Assembly: GCF_024758725.1 (NCBI RefSeq)
Contig: NZ_CP096972.1
Location: 1,160,001-1,224,000, forward strand
Length of the DNA stretch: 64,000 nt
Source of the DNA: Sphingomonas sp. SUN039
Lineage (GTDB): Bacteria > Pseudomonadota > Alphaproteobacteria > Sphingomonadales > Sphingomonadaceae
Direction of reading: 5' to 3'
Part shown: one piece after another, positions 9,022 to 17,401 of the stretch
Position numbering within the stretch: the stretch's first letter is position 1
How the letters are laid out: each line of letters starts with the position of its first letter
Program-made: the position numbers and the translations under genes
The notes under the pieces: model-generated
Told to the model about the DNA's origin: nothing
The model's input: only the letters and a program-made list of their open reading frames with translations
Databases searched by the model: none

Positions 9022-9869
9022 TGCTGCCGCCCGAACGCACGGGGCACGCCGCCTCTGCCGACCTGATCGCGCGTCGCGCCGCGATTGCCGAGGCGGTTGC
9101 TGCAGGCGTGTGGCGTACGGACAATGCCCCTGAAGAGCTTGAGATTGGCGGCGTGCGCTGTCTACGTTTCTTACCGTCGACAGAATCGCGGGGGACGGTC
9201 CTTCATATCCATGGCGGTGCATTCCGGCAGGGGTGCCCGGAGATGATCGGGCCTTTTGCCACGGCACTGGCAACACGTTGCGGGGTCGTTGTCATCTGTC
9301 CGGCTTACCGTCTCGCGCCCGAACATCCCTTCCCTTCCGGACTCAACGATGCCATCCGCGTGATGACGGCACTCAACACGGGCGGGCTGATTGTATCGGG
9401 CGATTCGGCGGGCGGCGGCATCGCAGCGGGGCTGGCTGCTCGCAATTCCAACGAAGCCCCGGCGCTTGCCGGGCTGGCGCTGCTGTCGCCGTGGCTGGAT
9501 CTGACCGTCAGCGCCGCCAGCTTTGCCACGAATGCCGCGCACGACCCGCTGTTTTCAGGCGAAGCCGCGCGCGAAGCGGCAACACTCTACCTGCAAGGCT
9601 TTTCTCCTGACGACGGGCGCGCGTCGCCGATGTTCGCTGCCGTGGACAATTTCCCGCCGACGCTAATCAATATCGGCGCAGGCGAAGTGCTGATCGACGA
9701 TGCCTGCGCGTTCTTTGATCGCCTCCGAGCTGCCGGTGTGGAATCGCTCGTCGAGATCATCGAAGGCATGGACCACGTCGCCGTCACCCGCGATCTCGCC
9801 CTACCCGGTGCAGCGCAAACCTTCGCAACGGTCGCTGCGTTCGTCGACGAACGCGTGCGCGCCGTTTAG
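9018..9869 (+). CDS. Alpha/beta hydrolase, hormone-sensitive-lipase type
   Basis: A 283-residue esterase of the HSL (family IV) group. The oxyanion-hole motif HGGAF is at 65-69 and the nucleophile motif GDSAGG at 128-133 (Ser130). The later GEVLIDD and GMDH stretches supply the acid and histidine. It has no signal peptide and is therefore cytoplasmic. It overlaps the SDR gene by four bases and converges on the ligase gene with one intervening base. It could open an ester or lactone produced by the Baeyer-Villiger enzymes of the island (inference). Confidence 0.9.
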   Translation: MMLPPERTGHAASADLIARRAAIAEAVAAGVWRTDNAPEELEIGGVRCLRFLPSTESRGTVLHIHGGAFRQGCPEMIGPFATALATRCGVVVICPAYRLAPEHPFPSGLNDAIRVMTALNTGGLIVSGDSAGGGIAAGLAARNSNEAPALAGLALLSPWLDLTVSAASFATNAAHDPLFSGEAAREAATLYLQGFSPDDGRASPMFAAVDNFPPTLINIGAGEVLIDDACAFFDRLRAAGVESLVEIIEGMDHVAVTRDLALPGAAQTFATVAAFVDERVRAV

Positions 9870-9870
9870 G

Positions 9871-11349
9871 TCACTCGAACAGCGCCCGTACCGCTGCTGC
9901 ATCGGTCTTGAGCGATTTGTTCTTCGGGATGGCATCGACAAACTTCCACATCGTCGGGACGTGCGTCGCATAGACGTGTTGGCGAAGATGTTTGTCGAGT
10001 TCGGCGATGCTCGGTTCGGTCATGCCCGACTTGATCTGGATTGCCGCCGCCGGAACCTGCCCGAGCCTTTTGTCGGCCACACCGACCACTGCTACTGAGA
10101 CGACCGCCGGATGGAGCAGCAGCGCGCGCTCGATCGTTTCTGGCAGCAGCTTGAACCCGCCACGCACGATGGCCCCGTCGGCACGGCCGCGCAGGAACAG
10201 GAAGCCGTCGGCGTCGATCATCCCGATGTCGGTGGTCCGAATCCAGTGGTCGCCGATGCGCGGGGCGACGACTTCGAGCAGGCCCTCCTCGCCAGCGGGC
10301 AAAATATCGCCCGTCTCGGCGTTGATGGCGCGCAGCTGCGCCCCTGCGAAGGGGCGACCGACGGTGCCGATCTTGGCGACGCCGAACTGCTTGTAATCTT
10401 CGGGCGTCATCAACGTGACCGGCCCGCCGAATTCGGTCGCGCCATAGGACAACAGGATCGGCACATTGTAGCGGTCCTGAAAGCGCTGTTGCACAGTCGG
10501 GTCGAGCGGTGCCGCGCCGGTCATGATCATCGTGATGCATGACAATTCTTCCGGCGGGATATCGGCGTCGAGCACCATCGTAATCGCGGCCGGCGGCAGG
10601 ATCGGCATCGGTGGCTGATAGCGGCGCACGAAATCGCGCCAGTGATCGAGCGTGAAGCGGTCGAGCAAAACGGCGCGTTTGCCGCCCAGCAAAGTCGGCA
10701 AAAGACCGTAGATCCCGGAAATATTGCCGAGTGGAAAGGTTAGCAAGGTCGGCGGCGTCGTCTCATCTATTGTACCGGAAGCCGCGGCGGAAGCGACATT
10801 CTGGCCGACCATGTACCGCGCGATAGTATCATAGGTGAAACCGACGTTTTTGGGCGCGCCCGTCGTGCCGCTGGTATGCACCGCGATCTGCGGTTCGGGT
10901 GTGGGTGCGACACCCGCAGCGGTCGAACGTGCCGCCCCCTCGATGACGCGCGCGCTGGTTTCGCCGAGCGCAATCGCTGCCAATCCCTGTTCGGCAACGA
11001 CCGCGAGCAGTTCGGGCGTAAAATCATCCTCTCCCGCTACAACCGCAGCCGCGCCCACCTTGCCGACATCGCGCGCGATGCCGGCGGCGGCTTGAAACGC
11101 ATAGATCATGCTGATCGAATACCGCGCCGCGATCATGCCCAGTTCGGCGGCACACGCCGACGGGCGGTTGCGCGGCACGAAAGCGACGGTCTGCCGTTCG
11201 GCAACCCCGGCCTTGGCGAGCAGGCGCGCCACTTCGTCCCCGATGCCGCGCAATTCGCCCCAACTGAACCAGCGATGCTCATATTCGAGAGCCTGGGACT
11301 CGGGCGCGCGGTCGAGCGCAGCGCGGCTGAGTTGGTCGAGCGTGCTCAT
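9871..11349 (-). CDS. AMP-forming acyl-CoA synthetase (ANL superfamily)
   Basis: A 492-residue adenylate-forming ligase that would activate a carboxylic acid with ATP and CoA. The P-loop HTSGTTGAPKN is at 158-168, and the C-terminal catalytic Lys is in NKSLKTD, near residue 480. It is shorter than typical fatty-acyl ligases (about 540) because the N-terminal domain is compact. The ATG at 11349 begins the conserved sequence. It is 13 bp downstream of the CoA-transferase gene and clearly in its operon, so two different activation enzymes are made together. Confidence 0.88.
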   Translation of the reverse strand: MSTLDQLSRAALDRAPESQALEYEHRWFSWGELRGIGDEVARLLAKAGVAERQTVAFVPRNRPSACAAELGMIAARYSISMIYAFQAAAGIARDVGKVGAAAVVAGEDDFTPELLAVVAEQGLAAIALGETSARVIEGAARSTAAGVAPTPEPQIAVHTSGTTGAPKNVGFTYDTIARYMVGQNVASAAASGTIDETTPPTLLTFPLGNISGIYGLLPTLLGGKRAVLLDRFTLDHWRDFVRRYQPPMPILPPAAITMVLDADIPPEELSCITMIMTGAAPLDPTVQQRFQDRYNVPILLSYGATEFGGPVTLMTPEDYKQFGVAKIGTVGRPFAGAQLRAINAETGDILPAGEEGLLEVVAPRIGDHWIRTTDIGMIDADGFLFLRGRADGAIVRGGFKLLPETIERALLLHPAVVSVAVVGVADKRLGQVPAAAIQIKSGMTEPSIAELDKHLRQHVYATHVPTMWKFVDAIPKNKSLKTDAAAVRALFE

Positions 11350-11362
11350 GACTGCCGCGTCC

Positions 11363-12580
11363 TTACCCGATGACTTGCGCGGCGCGCAGCGCGGCGAGTT
11401 CGTCCGCGCTGAAACCGATGCTGCCCAAGATCGCATCGCTATGTTCGCCGAGATCGGGCGAGCAGACGAGCTTGGTCGGCGCGCTCTGCGAGTCGAACCC
11501 AATCGGCCCCGCGACGACATCGACGATTTCGCCACTCTTCAGCGGTAGCTTGAACACGGTTCCGGCGGCCGCGAGCTGGGGGTCGTCCCCGAGTTCCCGG
11601 ATATTGGCAATCAATTCCCACGGCGCATTCCACGCAAGGAACAGCGGCGCCCATTCGGCCCAGCTGCGCGCGCGGAAGCTGGCGTCGAGTATGCCGCACA
11701 GTTCAGCACCATTCTCGATACGCAGCGCATTGGACATAAAGCGCGGGTCGTCAGCCAGTTCGGGTTTGCCGATCATCGCACACAGCTCGGGCCAGGGTTT
11801 GTCGGGTGACAGCAGCATCAATTGGATAAAGCGGCCGTCGCTCGTCTTGTAGGCACGCATCAGCGGCGCGCGGTGGCCATTGGCGAATCCGGCATGCGGG
11901 TCATAGCTGGCGTTGTTGCGCGAGTAGACAAGATCGGACGACAGGATCCACGCCGCATTCTGCAACAGCGAGGTCTCGACAACCATGCCTTTGCCCGAAC
12001 GTTCGCGCCGGAACAGTGCCGACGAGATCCCGGCGAGCAGCGAGATCGCGCTGCTGTGGTCACCCAGCGCCGGGCGGGGACGCGTGGGAATATCCGCGTC
12101 GGGGGCGGTCAACAGATCGGCAAAACCGCCACGGGCCCAGAACGCCGAGGCGTCATAGCCCGCCTTGTTAAACTCGGCGCCCTTGAACCCTAAGCCGTTA
12201 CCGCGCGCGTAAATCAGGCGTGGATTGCGCGACATCAGGTCTTCCGGCTCCAGCCGCAGCGCCCTCAGCGCCAGCGGCCTCAGACTCGTTATGAACACAT
12301 CTGCCGTATCGATGAGGCGCAGCAGCGCGTCACGACCCTTTTCGTTCTTCAGGTCGATGGCGACGCTCTTCTTGCCGCGGTTATTCTGTTCCATCGCCAG
12401 ATTGGCCGTCGCGGTTTCGCGACCATCACCGATTTTGAGCGTACGGTAGGGATCGCCGGTGCCGGGCGGCTCGATCTTGATCACCTCGGCGCCGTGATCA
12501 GCCAGCAGCGTGCTCGCCGCCGGTACGAACACATATTGTGCCAGCTCTACCACCCGGACGCCCTCGAAAATATCAGTCAT
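11363..12580 (-). CDS. CaiB/BaiF family (class III) CoA-transferase
   Basis: A 405-residue enzyme that moves CoA from an acyl-CoA donor to a free acid. The start VRVVELAQYVFVPAAS and the HGAEVIKIEPPGTGDP stretch near residues 29-44 are diagnostic. Asp143 in AGYDASAFWARGG occupies the position of the catalytic aspartate. AGGGGAC precedes the ATG at 12580. The gene heads a two-gene operon with the downstream ligase, and a shared operator lies 61 bp upstream. A racemase of the same fold cannot be excluded. Confidence 0.9.
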   Translation of the reverse strand: MTDIFEGVRVVELAQYVFVPAASTLLADHGAEVIKIEPPGTGDPYRTLKIGDGRETATANLAMEQNNRGKKSVAIDLKNEKGRDALLRLIDTADVFITSLRPLALRALRLEPEDLMSRNPRLIYARGNGLGFKGAEFNKAGYDASAFWARGGFADLLTAPDADIPTRPRPALGDHSSAISLLAGISSALFRRERSGKGMVVETSLLQNAAWILSSDLVYSRNNASYDPHAGFANGHRAPLMRAYKTSDGRFIQLMLLSPDKPWPELCAMIGKPELADDPRFMSNALRIENGAELCGILDASFRARSWAEWAPLFLAWNAPWELIANIRELGDDPQLAAAGTVFKLPLKSGEIVDVVAGPIGFDSQSAPTKLVCSPDLGEHSDAILGSIGFSADELAALRAAQVIG

Positions 12581-12640
12581 CACTGTCCCCTGTGGCGGCG
12601 CGCACATCGTTCAGCATGCGCATACCAACTCAACCGGCAT

Positions 12641-12662
12641 TATGCACATACCTATATGCATT
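12641..12662. promoter_or_regulatory. Shared operator, one mismatch (TATGC-N12-GCATT)
   Basis: The right arm GCATTA is exact and the left arm differs in one base. It sits between the CoA-transferase start (12580) and the end of the upstream operon (12672), so it probably controls the CoA-transferase/ligase operon. Confidence 0.6.
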
Positions 12663-12671
12663 ATCAATCCG

Positions 12672-14006
12672 TCACGCGAAATGGAGACGCCGGAACTTGC
12701 CGCGAAAATAGAGCAGCGGGTCGCGGTGCGGCTCGAACCAAGCGTGATCGACATGCCCGACGAAAATCAAATGATCGCCGCCGTCATGAACGGCATGGGT
12801 ACGGCAATCGAACGACGCCAGAGATCCGGCAAGGATCGGCGAGCCGCCCACGCCGCGAACTGCCCAGTCCACGCCGTCGAAACGTGCGACATCGCGCGAG
12901 GCGAAACGCCCGCCTACCGGCTGCTGGCCGATGTGGAGCACATTCACTGCAAAATGGCCCGCTTTTTCGAAAGCGGCGAGATTGGCCGATTTGCGGGCAA
13001 GCGCGAACAGGATCAGCGGCGGATCGAGCGAGACCGAGGTAAAGCTGTTGGCCGTCAGCCCGAGCGGTTCGCCGGCCTCATTGAACGTTGTGACCACGGT
13101 CACACCGGTTGCGAAACAGCCTAGCGCATCGCGAAGGATGCGCGGCTCGGACCCCTCGATGAAGGTTAGCGCCTGGCGCGGTGCCTTGCGCTCAAGGAAG
13201 TCGAGCAAAATGGCGTTGAAATCATCTTCGCGGTCCGAGGTGGCGTAATGGCCCGCCCCTTCGATCTCGGCAATTTCTGCCCCCCTGATGAGTGCCTGAA
13301 GCTTTTCCGTGACTGCCGAAGATACGGTCGCGTTGAGCGAACCCCGGATCAGCGTGACGGGGCAGACTAGGCGGGAAGCCGCGTCGGTCAGGCGCGATTC
13401 GAACTCCGGCAGGCTGCCGCTCGCCAGCGCCCTGGGATCGCCGCGCCAATAGAACCGACCGTCGTCGCGACGGGCATAGGCGGCCATGATGCGAACGGTG
13501 ACCGGGCGCGGCTCCGAAGGATAGGCGGCGGCAATCGCGTCGACGATCTGCGTCGGGTCGTCGAACTCCATAGTGCGCGATGCGAGTGCCTGGCCCATAT
13601 GCGCAGCGACGGCCTGTTCGACCCATATATTAGCATCGACCAGCGCCAGCCCGCTGACCAGATCGGGCGCGCCTTCGCCCACGGCGGCCATTGCGATCAG
13701 GGCACCCAGTCCCGCCGTCACCACCACGGCGCGGTTGGGCAGCGCCGCCAATATGGCGCGTAGATCGCCGATATAGCTGTCGAGCCGATACTGTCCGTCG
13801 GGCGAAGGCGCGCTGTCGCCGTGGCCGCGCAGGTCGACGCAGATCGCGTAGCGCCCCGCCTCGGCCAGTGCAGCCGCCGACCCGTACCAGAACTCGCGCG
13901 TCTGACCGTGTGATGGGAGCAGCAGGACCGAAGGGTTGTCCGGCGACCCGAACGCACTTCCGGCAAGATGAAGCCCACCGAAACCCTTAAAGTCAAGCTG
14001 TTCCAT
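12672..14006 (-). CDS. Fusion of alpha/beta-hydrolase-like domain and flavin reductase domain
   Basis: A 444-residue two-domain protein. Residues 1-275 are an alpha/beta-hydrolase fold: PSHGQTREFW at 31-40 is the oxyanion region, DLRGHGDS at 58-65 is diagnostic, and GAGHYA with His253 provides the base. The nucleophile elbow reads TAGLGA at 97-102, so Gly99 stands where serine is expected. Residues 283-444 are a flavin reductase of the FMN-binding split-barrel class (RDALGCFATGVTVVTT, LTANSFTSVSLDPPL), like the small components HpaC or HsaB. The start overlaps the stop of the cupin-like gene (TGATG). It is last in the Rieske operon. It may supply reduced flavin to a monooxygenase; the hydrolase half may be non-hydrolytic. 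Confidence 0.88.
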   Translation of the reverse strand: MEQLDFKGFGGLHLAGSAFGSPDNPSVLLLPSHGQTREFWYGSAAALAEAGRYAICVDLRGHGDSAPSPDGQYRLDSYIGDLRAILAALPNRAVVVTAGLGALIAMAAVGEGAPDLVSGLALVDANIWVEQAVAAHMGQALASRTMEFDDPTQIVDAIAAAYPSEPRPVTVRIMAAYARRDDGRFYWRGDPRALASGSLPEFESRLTDAASRLVCPVTLIRGSLNATVSSAVTEKLQALIRGAEIAEIEGAGHYATSDREDDFNAILLDFLERKAPRQALTFIEGSEPRILRDALGCFATGVTVVTTFNEAGEPLGLTANSFTSVSLDPPLILFALARKSANLAAFEKAGHFAVNVLHIGQQPVGGRFASRDVARFDGVDWAVRGVGGSPILAGSLASFDCRTHAVHDGGDHLIFVGHVDHAWFEPHRDPLLYFRGKFRRLHFA

Positions 14007-14446
14007 CACGCCGCGGTGGGCGCTGCGGTGGGCGTATCGGCAGTTTGGCCCATCTTGATCACCGCGACCTGCATCGCATCGAGGCACATTTTCAAAGCAT
14101 GCGCGGGATTGAGCTCGAAGCAGCGGGTCTTGTCGGTTTCGTAAACAAGCACATGCCCCGATGGAACGAAATAAGCTTCCCCGGCCTCGATCACTTCATC
14201 GGGCCACGCCGACTCGGGATATTTCACGCGGATGCGCCCTTCGAACAGATAGCCATAATGGGGACACGGGCAGACCCCGCCAGGAAGGCCACCCCATTTA
14301 TACTGCTCAGTGCAATCGAGCGTCGAATTTAGGGTGGTATACCCCACTTCCATGTCGCCCCAATGTGCTGTGCGAAAGCCTTCATGGCCGAGCGCCGGCC
14401 AGCGATCGCCGCCGCTCGGCAGATCTTCCAGTTTGCAATGCGGCAT
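14006..14446 (-). CDS. Cupin-like protein with CPCPHYGY motif
   Basis: A 146-residue small protein without a firm family name; the fold looks cupin-like. It has GGVCPCPHYGYLFEGRI at about 57-71, with Cys59, Cys61 and His63 as possible metal ligands, followed by the cupin-type EAGEAYFVPSGHVLVYE with His98. A close paralogue, 29440-29901, occurs in the second Baeyer-Villiger operon, so the protein travels with this type of pathway. GGAGAGAGACG precedes the ATG. Neighbours are an SDR upstream (17-bp gap) and the fusion gene downstream (overlap). An enzymatic role is possible but unproven. Confidence 0.78.
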   Translation of the reverse strand: MPHCKLEDLPSGGDRWPALGHEGFRTAHWGDMEVGYTTLNSTLDCTEQYKWGGLPGGVCPCPHYGYLFEGRIRVKYPESAWPDEVIEAGEAYFVPSGHVLVYETDKTRCFELNPAHALKMCLDAMQVAVIKMGQTADTPTAAPTAA

Positions 14447-14463
14447 CGTCTCTCTCCGATTTT

Positions 14464-15234
14464 CTAACCCAGGAAATATCGCCCGCCATCGACGACCAAT
14501 GTCTGGCCCGTTACGAACCGCGACCCGTCGCTGACCAGATGAAGCAAAGTGCCGACCATAGCATCGGGCTTCATCTGCTCGGCGATCAGCTGGGTAGCCT
14601 TGGCGCGCTCTTCGGCCATGGCCATGTTGCCGCCCATGATTTCCGAATAACCCTCGGTGGCGGTGCCGCCCGGCGCGATGCAATTGACACGAATATTGTC
14701 GCGGCCGAGTTCGCTCGCGACACTCTTGGTCAGGCCGATAACAGCGGCTTTCGAAGCGGTGTAGTCGAGCATATACGGCATGCCGAACGCCGATATCGAC
14801 GACTGGTTGACGATGACGCCGCCGCCGCGGGTGCGCATGTGCGGCACGACGGCCTTAATGCACAGCCATGCGCCCTTGACGTTGACCGCCATCGTCTTGT
14901 CCCAGCGCTCGACCGTAAGATCGGTCAGCGGACCACCCTTTAAGCTGGCGAACATCGCGGCATTGTTGACGAGAATGTCGATGCCCCCGAATTCGGCGAC
15001 CGCCTGATCGGCCATGGCTTCAGTCGAAGCCTGGTCCGCCACATCCACCCGCTGGAAAACGGCGCGGCCACCACCCGCGCGAATTGCCGCTGCGGTCTCT
15101 TGCCCCTCCGCCTCGAGCATATCGGCAATGACGACGGCAGCACCCTCCCCGACCAGCGCGTCGGCATAAGCCCGGCCGATTCCCCGCGCACCGCCGGTGA
15201 CGATGGCGACTTTGCCTGCCAATGTGTCGCTCAT
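14464..15234 (-). CDS. Short-chain dehydrogenase/reductase (SDR)
   Basis: A 256-residue classical SDR. GGARGIG is at 14-20, Asp38 suggests NAD(H), NNAA is at 90-93, catalytic Ser is at 145/146, and Tyr158 and Lys162 form the active site. The C-terminus GQTLVVDGGRYFLG is typical. The ATG at 15234 overlaps the stop of the upstream EthD-like gene (ATGA). In this operon, headed by a Rieske oxygenase, it probably oxidises the hydroxyl introduced by the oxygenase or reduces a carbonyl (inference). Confidence 0.92.
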   Translation of the reverse strand: MSDTLAGKVAIVTGGARGIGRAYADALVGEGAAVVIADMLEAEGQETAAAIRAGGGRAVFQRVDVADQASTEAMADQAVAEFGGIDILVNNAAMFASLKGGPLTDLTVERWDKTMAVNVKGAWLCIKAVVPHMRTRGGGVIVNQSSISAFGMPYMLDYTASKAAVIGLTKSVASELGRDNIRVNCIAPGGTATEGYSEIMGGNMAMAEERAKATQLIAEQMKPDAMVGTLLHLVSDGSRFVTGQTLVVDGGRYFLG

Positions 15235-15542
15235 TGGTCGGTGATCTCCATCGCGATGACCATGCCCGACTTCGATCGGTCGAAGGTCGGCGTGAACGGG
15301 CGGATTTTGGTTTCCATATCCTTCAGAACGGCGGCAAGGTCGTCGGTCTCGATTTCGTAGGTCGCGACATAGGGCCAGTCGATCCGCTTGCTGCTGACCG
15401 CCTTGAAACGTCGCGCCGCGATCACCCCGTCCAATGCCAGAAGATCGGGCATGTGCACGCTGTGATACCATTCATTATAGGTCGCCTCATCGCCCGCGCC
15501 TTCGGTCGGACCGTTAAGCGCGAACAGCATGTATCTCGCCAT
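15231..15542 (-). CDS. EthD-like dimeric alpha-beta barrel protein
   Basis: A 103-residue protein with the EWYHSVHMPDLLALDGV stretch, the same conserved Trp-Tyr-x3-His arrangement as the EthD-like protein at 6820-7137. GGAACCGCAGA precedes the ATG at 15542. It is ten bases downstream of the Rieske oxygenase gene and overlaps the SDR. This pairing with an oxygenase is common for EthD-like proteins, whose biochemical function is mostly unproven. Confidence 0.75.
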   Translation of the reverse strand: MARYMLFALNGPTEGAGDEATYNEWYHSVHMPDLLALDGVIAARRFKAVSSKRIDWPYVATYEIETDDLAAVLKDMETKIRPFTPTFDRSKSGMVIAMEITDQ

Positions 15543-15552
15543 TCTGCGGTTC

Positions 15553-16617
15553 CTATTCAGCTGCGACCTGCATCTCGGCAGCTGTGCCACCTGCTTCGGC
15601 GCGGATTTTCTGCTGCATGATACGGCGCGCCATCACCCCTGCTGCATCGGCCTTCAGGATGATCGGGTTGTGTTTCAGGAAATCGGTCGAGTTGCCCATG
15701 TCGCGTTGCTGCGCCTCGATCATCGGGCCGTCCTGTGTTTCGAACACGTTCTTCATCGTCGCCGCAGCACCTGCGGTAAACTGCTCGCTATCGAGCGCGA
15801 AGGTGCGCCCCGATCCCCAGAAATAATGGCTGGAAAACTCGGTTTCAGGCGTGATCAAATGCGCGTTGGGCGTACGATAGCCCTCGTCGATGGTTTTGCC
15901 GTGATCCCAAAAGGCGGTGTCAACAAAAAGAACACCCGGCACATCCCAGCGCGAATGGCCCTGGCCCTCGACGTCCTCGGGACCCTCCCCCATGCCATAG
16001 ACCGGGCGCATCGCCGCGTTGATGTGATAATGATGGCGGTAAAGCATCGAATAGACGGTGTCGCCCTCACGCTTCACCTTATTGGTGAAGTCTTCGAAAT
16101 TGGACCCTTCATGGACGCCGGGATGCAGATAGTGAATGTGGCTAAGATCGAGCAAATTGTCCGAAATGAGCTGAAAATTTCCTTTCATATGGGTGTAGCC
16201 CTGGCAACAGGTGAACTTTGCCGTGTCGTCGAAGAAACCGAAGTCCGGGATAAGGTCGGGATTGGCGTCTGCAGCCGCTCCCATCCAGATCCAGATCCAC
16301 TTGTGGCGCTCTACGACCGCATAGCCCTTGATGCACGCACGCGCTTTCTGGCTGTCGTCGTCGTGCGGGGCCTCGACACAGGCCCCGCTGCCGTCGAAAC
16401 GCAGGCCGTGATAGCCGCACTGGAGCGTATCGCCGACGCGCTTGCCCATCGACAGCGGGACGAACCGGTGCGGGCAACGATCCTGAATCGCGGCGACGCT
16501 GCCGTCGCTCCGCCGAAACATGACGACCTGCTCGTTGCAGATCTTGCGGCTCACCATCGGCTCGTCGAGCTCGGCGGCACTGGCAGCAACATACCAGGTG
16601 TTCTTCAGGAAAGTCAT
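15553..16617 (-). CDS. Rieske non-haem iron oxygenase, VanA/DdmC-like
   Basis: A 354-residue alpha subunit of a Rieske oxygenase. The [2Fe-2S] ligands are Cys48, His50, Cys67 and His70 (CPH...CGYH). The mononuclear iron site is in DNLLDLSHIHYLH, with Asp157 bridging and His160 and His165 as ligands. Length and the ETQDGPMIEAQQRDMG stretch match the vanillate/dicamba O-demethylase branch, which acts as a monooxygenase or demethylase and needs no beta subunit. No reductase or ferredoxin is adjacent; only the flavin-reductase fusion at the end of the operon is a redox partner candidate. An exact shared operator lies 71 bp upstream. Confidence 0.93.
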   Translation of the reverse strand: MTFLKNTWYVAASAAELDEPMVSRKICNEQVVMFRRSDGSVAAIQDRCPHRFVPLSMGKRVGDTLQCGYHGLRFDGSGACVEAPHDDDSQKARACIKGYAVVERHKWIWIWMGAAADANPDLIPDFGFFDDTAKFTCCQGYTHMKGNFQLISDNLLDLSHIHYLHPGVHEGSNFEDFTNKVKREGDTVYSMLYRHHYHINAAMRPVYGMGEGPEDVEGQGHSRWDVPGVLFVDTAFWDHGKTIDEGYRTPNAHLITPETEFSSHYFWGSGRTFALDSEQFTAGAAATMKNVFETQDGPMIEAQQRDMGNSTDFLKHNPIILKADAAGVMARRIMQQKIRAEAGGTAAEMQVAAE

Positions 16618-16687
16618 GGCGCTTTCGAGGCTCCTTCATCCATCCGGTTCGACCGTCTTCGCGGCGCGCTATGTCCTAGCGTCGACT

Positions 16688-16709
16688 AATGCAACGCCTG
16701 TAGCGCATT
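16688..16709. promoter_or_regulatory. Shared operator, exact copy (AATGC-N12-GCATT)
   Basis: An exact inverted repeat in the divergent promoter region between the Rieske operon (start 16617) and the cupin operon (start 16831). It is nearer to the Rieske start. Confidence 0.7.
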
Positions 16710-16789
16710 GTTTCGCCAGATGCGATAGCGGAATCGCGCAGATCGCCGCACAACGGTCCCGGTGAATCAAAATCCTGACTTGGCCAGCT

Positions 16790-16811
16790 AATGCAACTGC
16801 GCTATGGCATT
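16790..16811. promoter_or_regulatory. Shared operator, exact copy (AATGC-N12-GCATT)
   Basis: A second exact copy in the same divergent region, 102 bp from the first and ending 19 bases before the cupin start. One copy per divergent promoter fits joint control of both operons. Confidence 0.7.
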
Positions 16812-16830
16812 TCAATCGAGGAGAGGATGC

Positions 16831-17361
16831 ATGACCGAGGGTTCGCCGACAGGCTTCAGAATCATGCGCGCGGGTGACGCGCCTGCCCTCATGGCGGCGG
16901 GCTGCATGTCGATCGAGCCCTATTCGGACGTACAGCGTGCCGGTGTCACGGCGCTCTTGGCAGCCGGTTACGGCGAAGGCGACGAGGTCAAAGTGCTGTG
17001 CGACATTCCCGGCTTTTCGCTCACGCACGCCTGGCTCAAAAAGGATTATCCGCTGCCGCTGCACAGCCACGATTCGGACTGCCTGTATTATATTGTTGCC
17101 GGAACGCTGACGATGGGCACCGAGGCACTGGGCCCGCGCGACAGCTTTTTCGTGCCCGCGGGCGTGCCCTACAGCTATCGGCCCGGACCCGACGGCGTCG
17201 AAGTGCTCGAATTTCGTCAGGCAACGCAGTTCAATTTCCTCAATCTGGCCAAAGGCGGAGCCTGGTGGGCAAAAGCGGCGGCGACCGTCGCCGCCAATGC
17301 CGCGCAGTGGAAAACCGCGCGTCGACCGAGCGATGCCTTCGCCGAACCCGCAACCGCATAA
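16831..17361 (+). CDS. Cupin-domain protein
   Basis: A 176-residue protein with a single cupin barrel: PLHSHDSDCLYYIVAGTL at about 83-100 holds the metal-binding HxH, and PAGVPYSYRPG is the second cupin motif. The glutamate usual after HxH is absent. The start at 16831 follows GGAGAGGATGC. It heads an eight-gene operon with E1 alpha/beta, a Baeyer-Villiger monooxygenase and acyl-CoA genes. It may be a metal-dependent dioxygenase, an isomerase or a sensor; sequence alone does not decide. Confidence 0.83.
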   Translation: MTEGSPTGFRIMRAGDAPALMAAGCMSIEPYSDVQRAGVTALLAAGYGEGDEVKVLCDIPGFSLTHAWLKKDYPLPLHSHDSDCLYYIVAGTLTMGTEALGPRDSFFVPAGVPYSYRPGPDGVEVLEFRQATQFNFLNLAKGGAWWAKAAATVAANAAQWKTARRPSDAFAEPATA

Positions 17362-17401
17362 ACCGACCAACAATGAGCCCTACGCCGAGGAAGCCTTGCC
17401 C

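Noticed and set aside
15553-16617. Ring-hydroxylating dioxygenase with alpha and beta subunits
   Set aside because: No beta-subunit gene is adjacent, and length and motifs fit the single-subunit VanA/DdmC branch.
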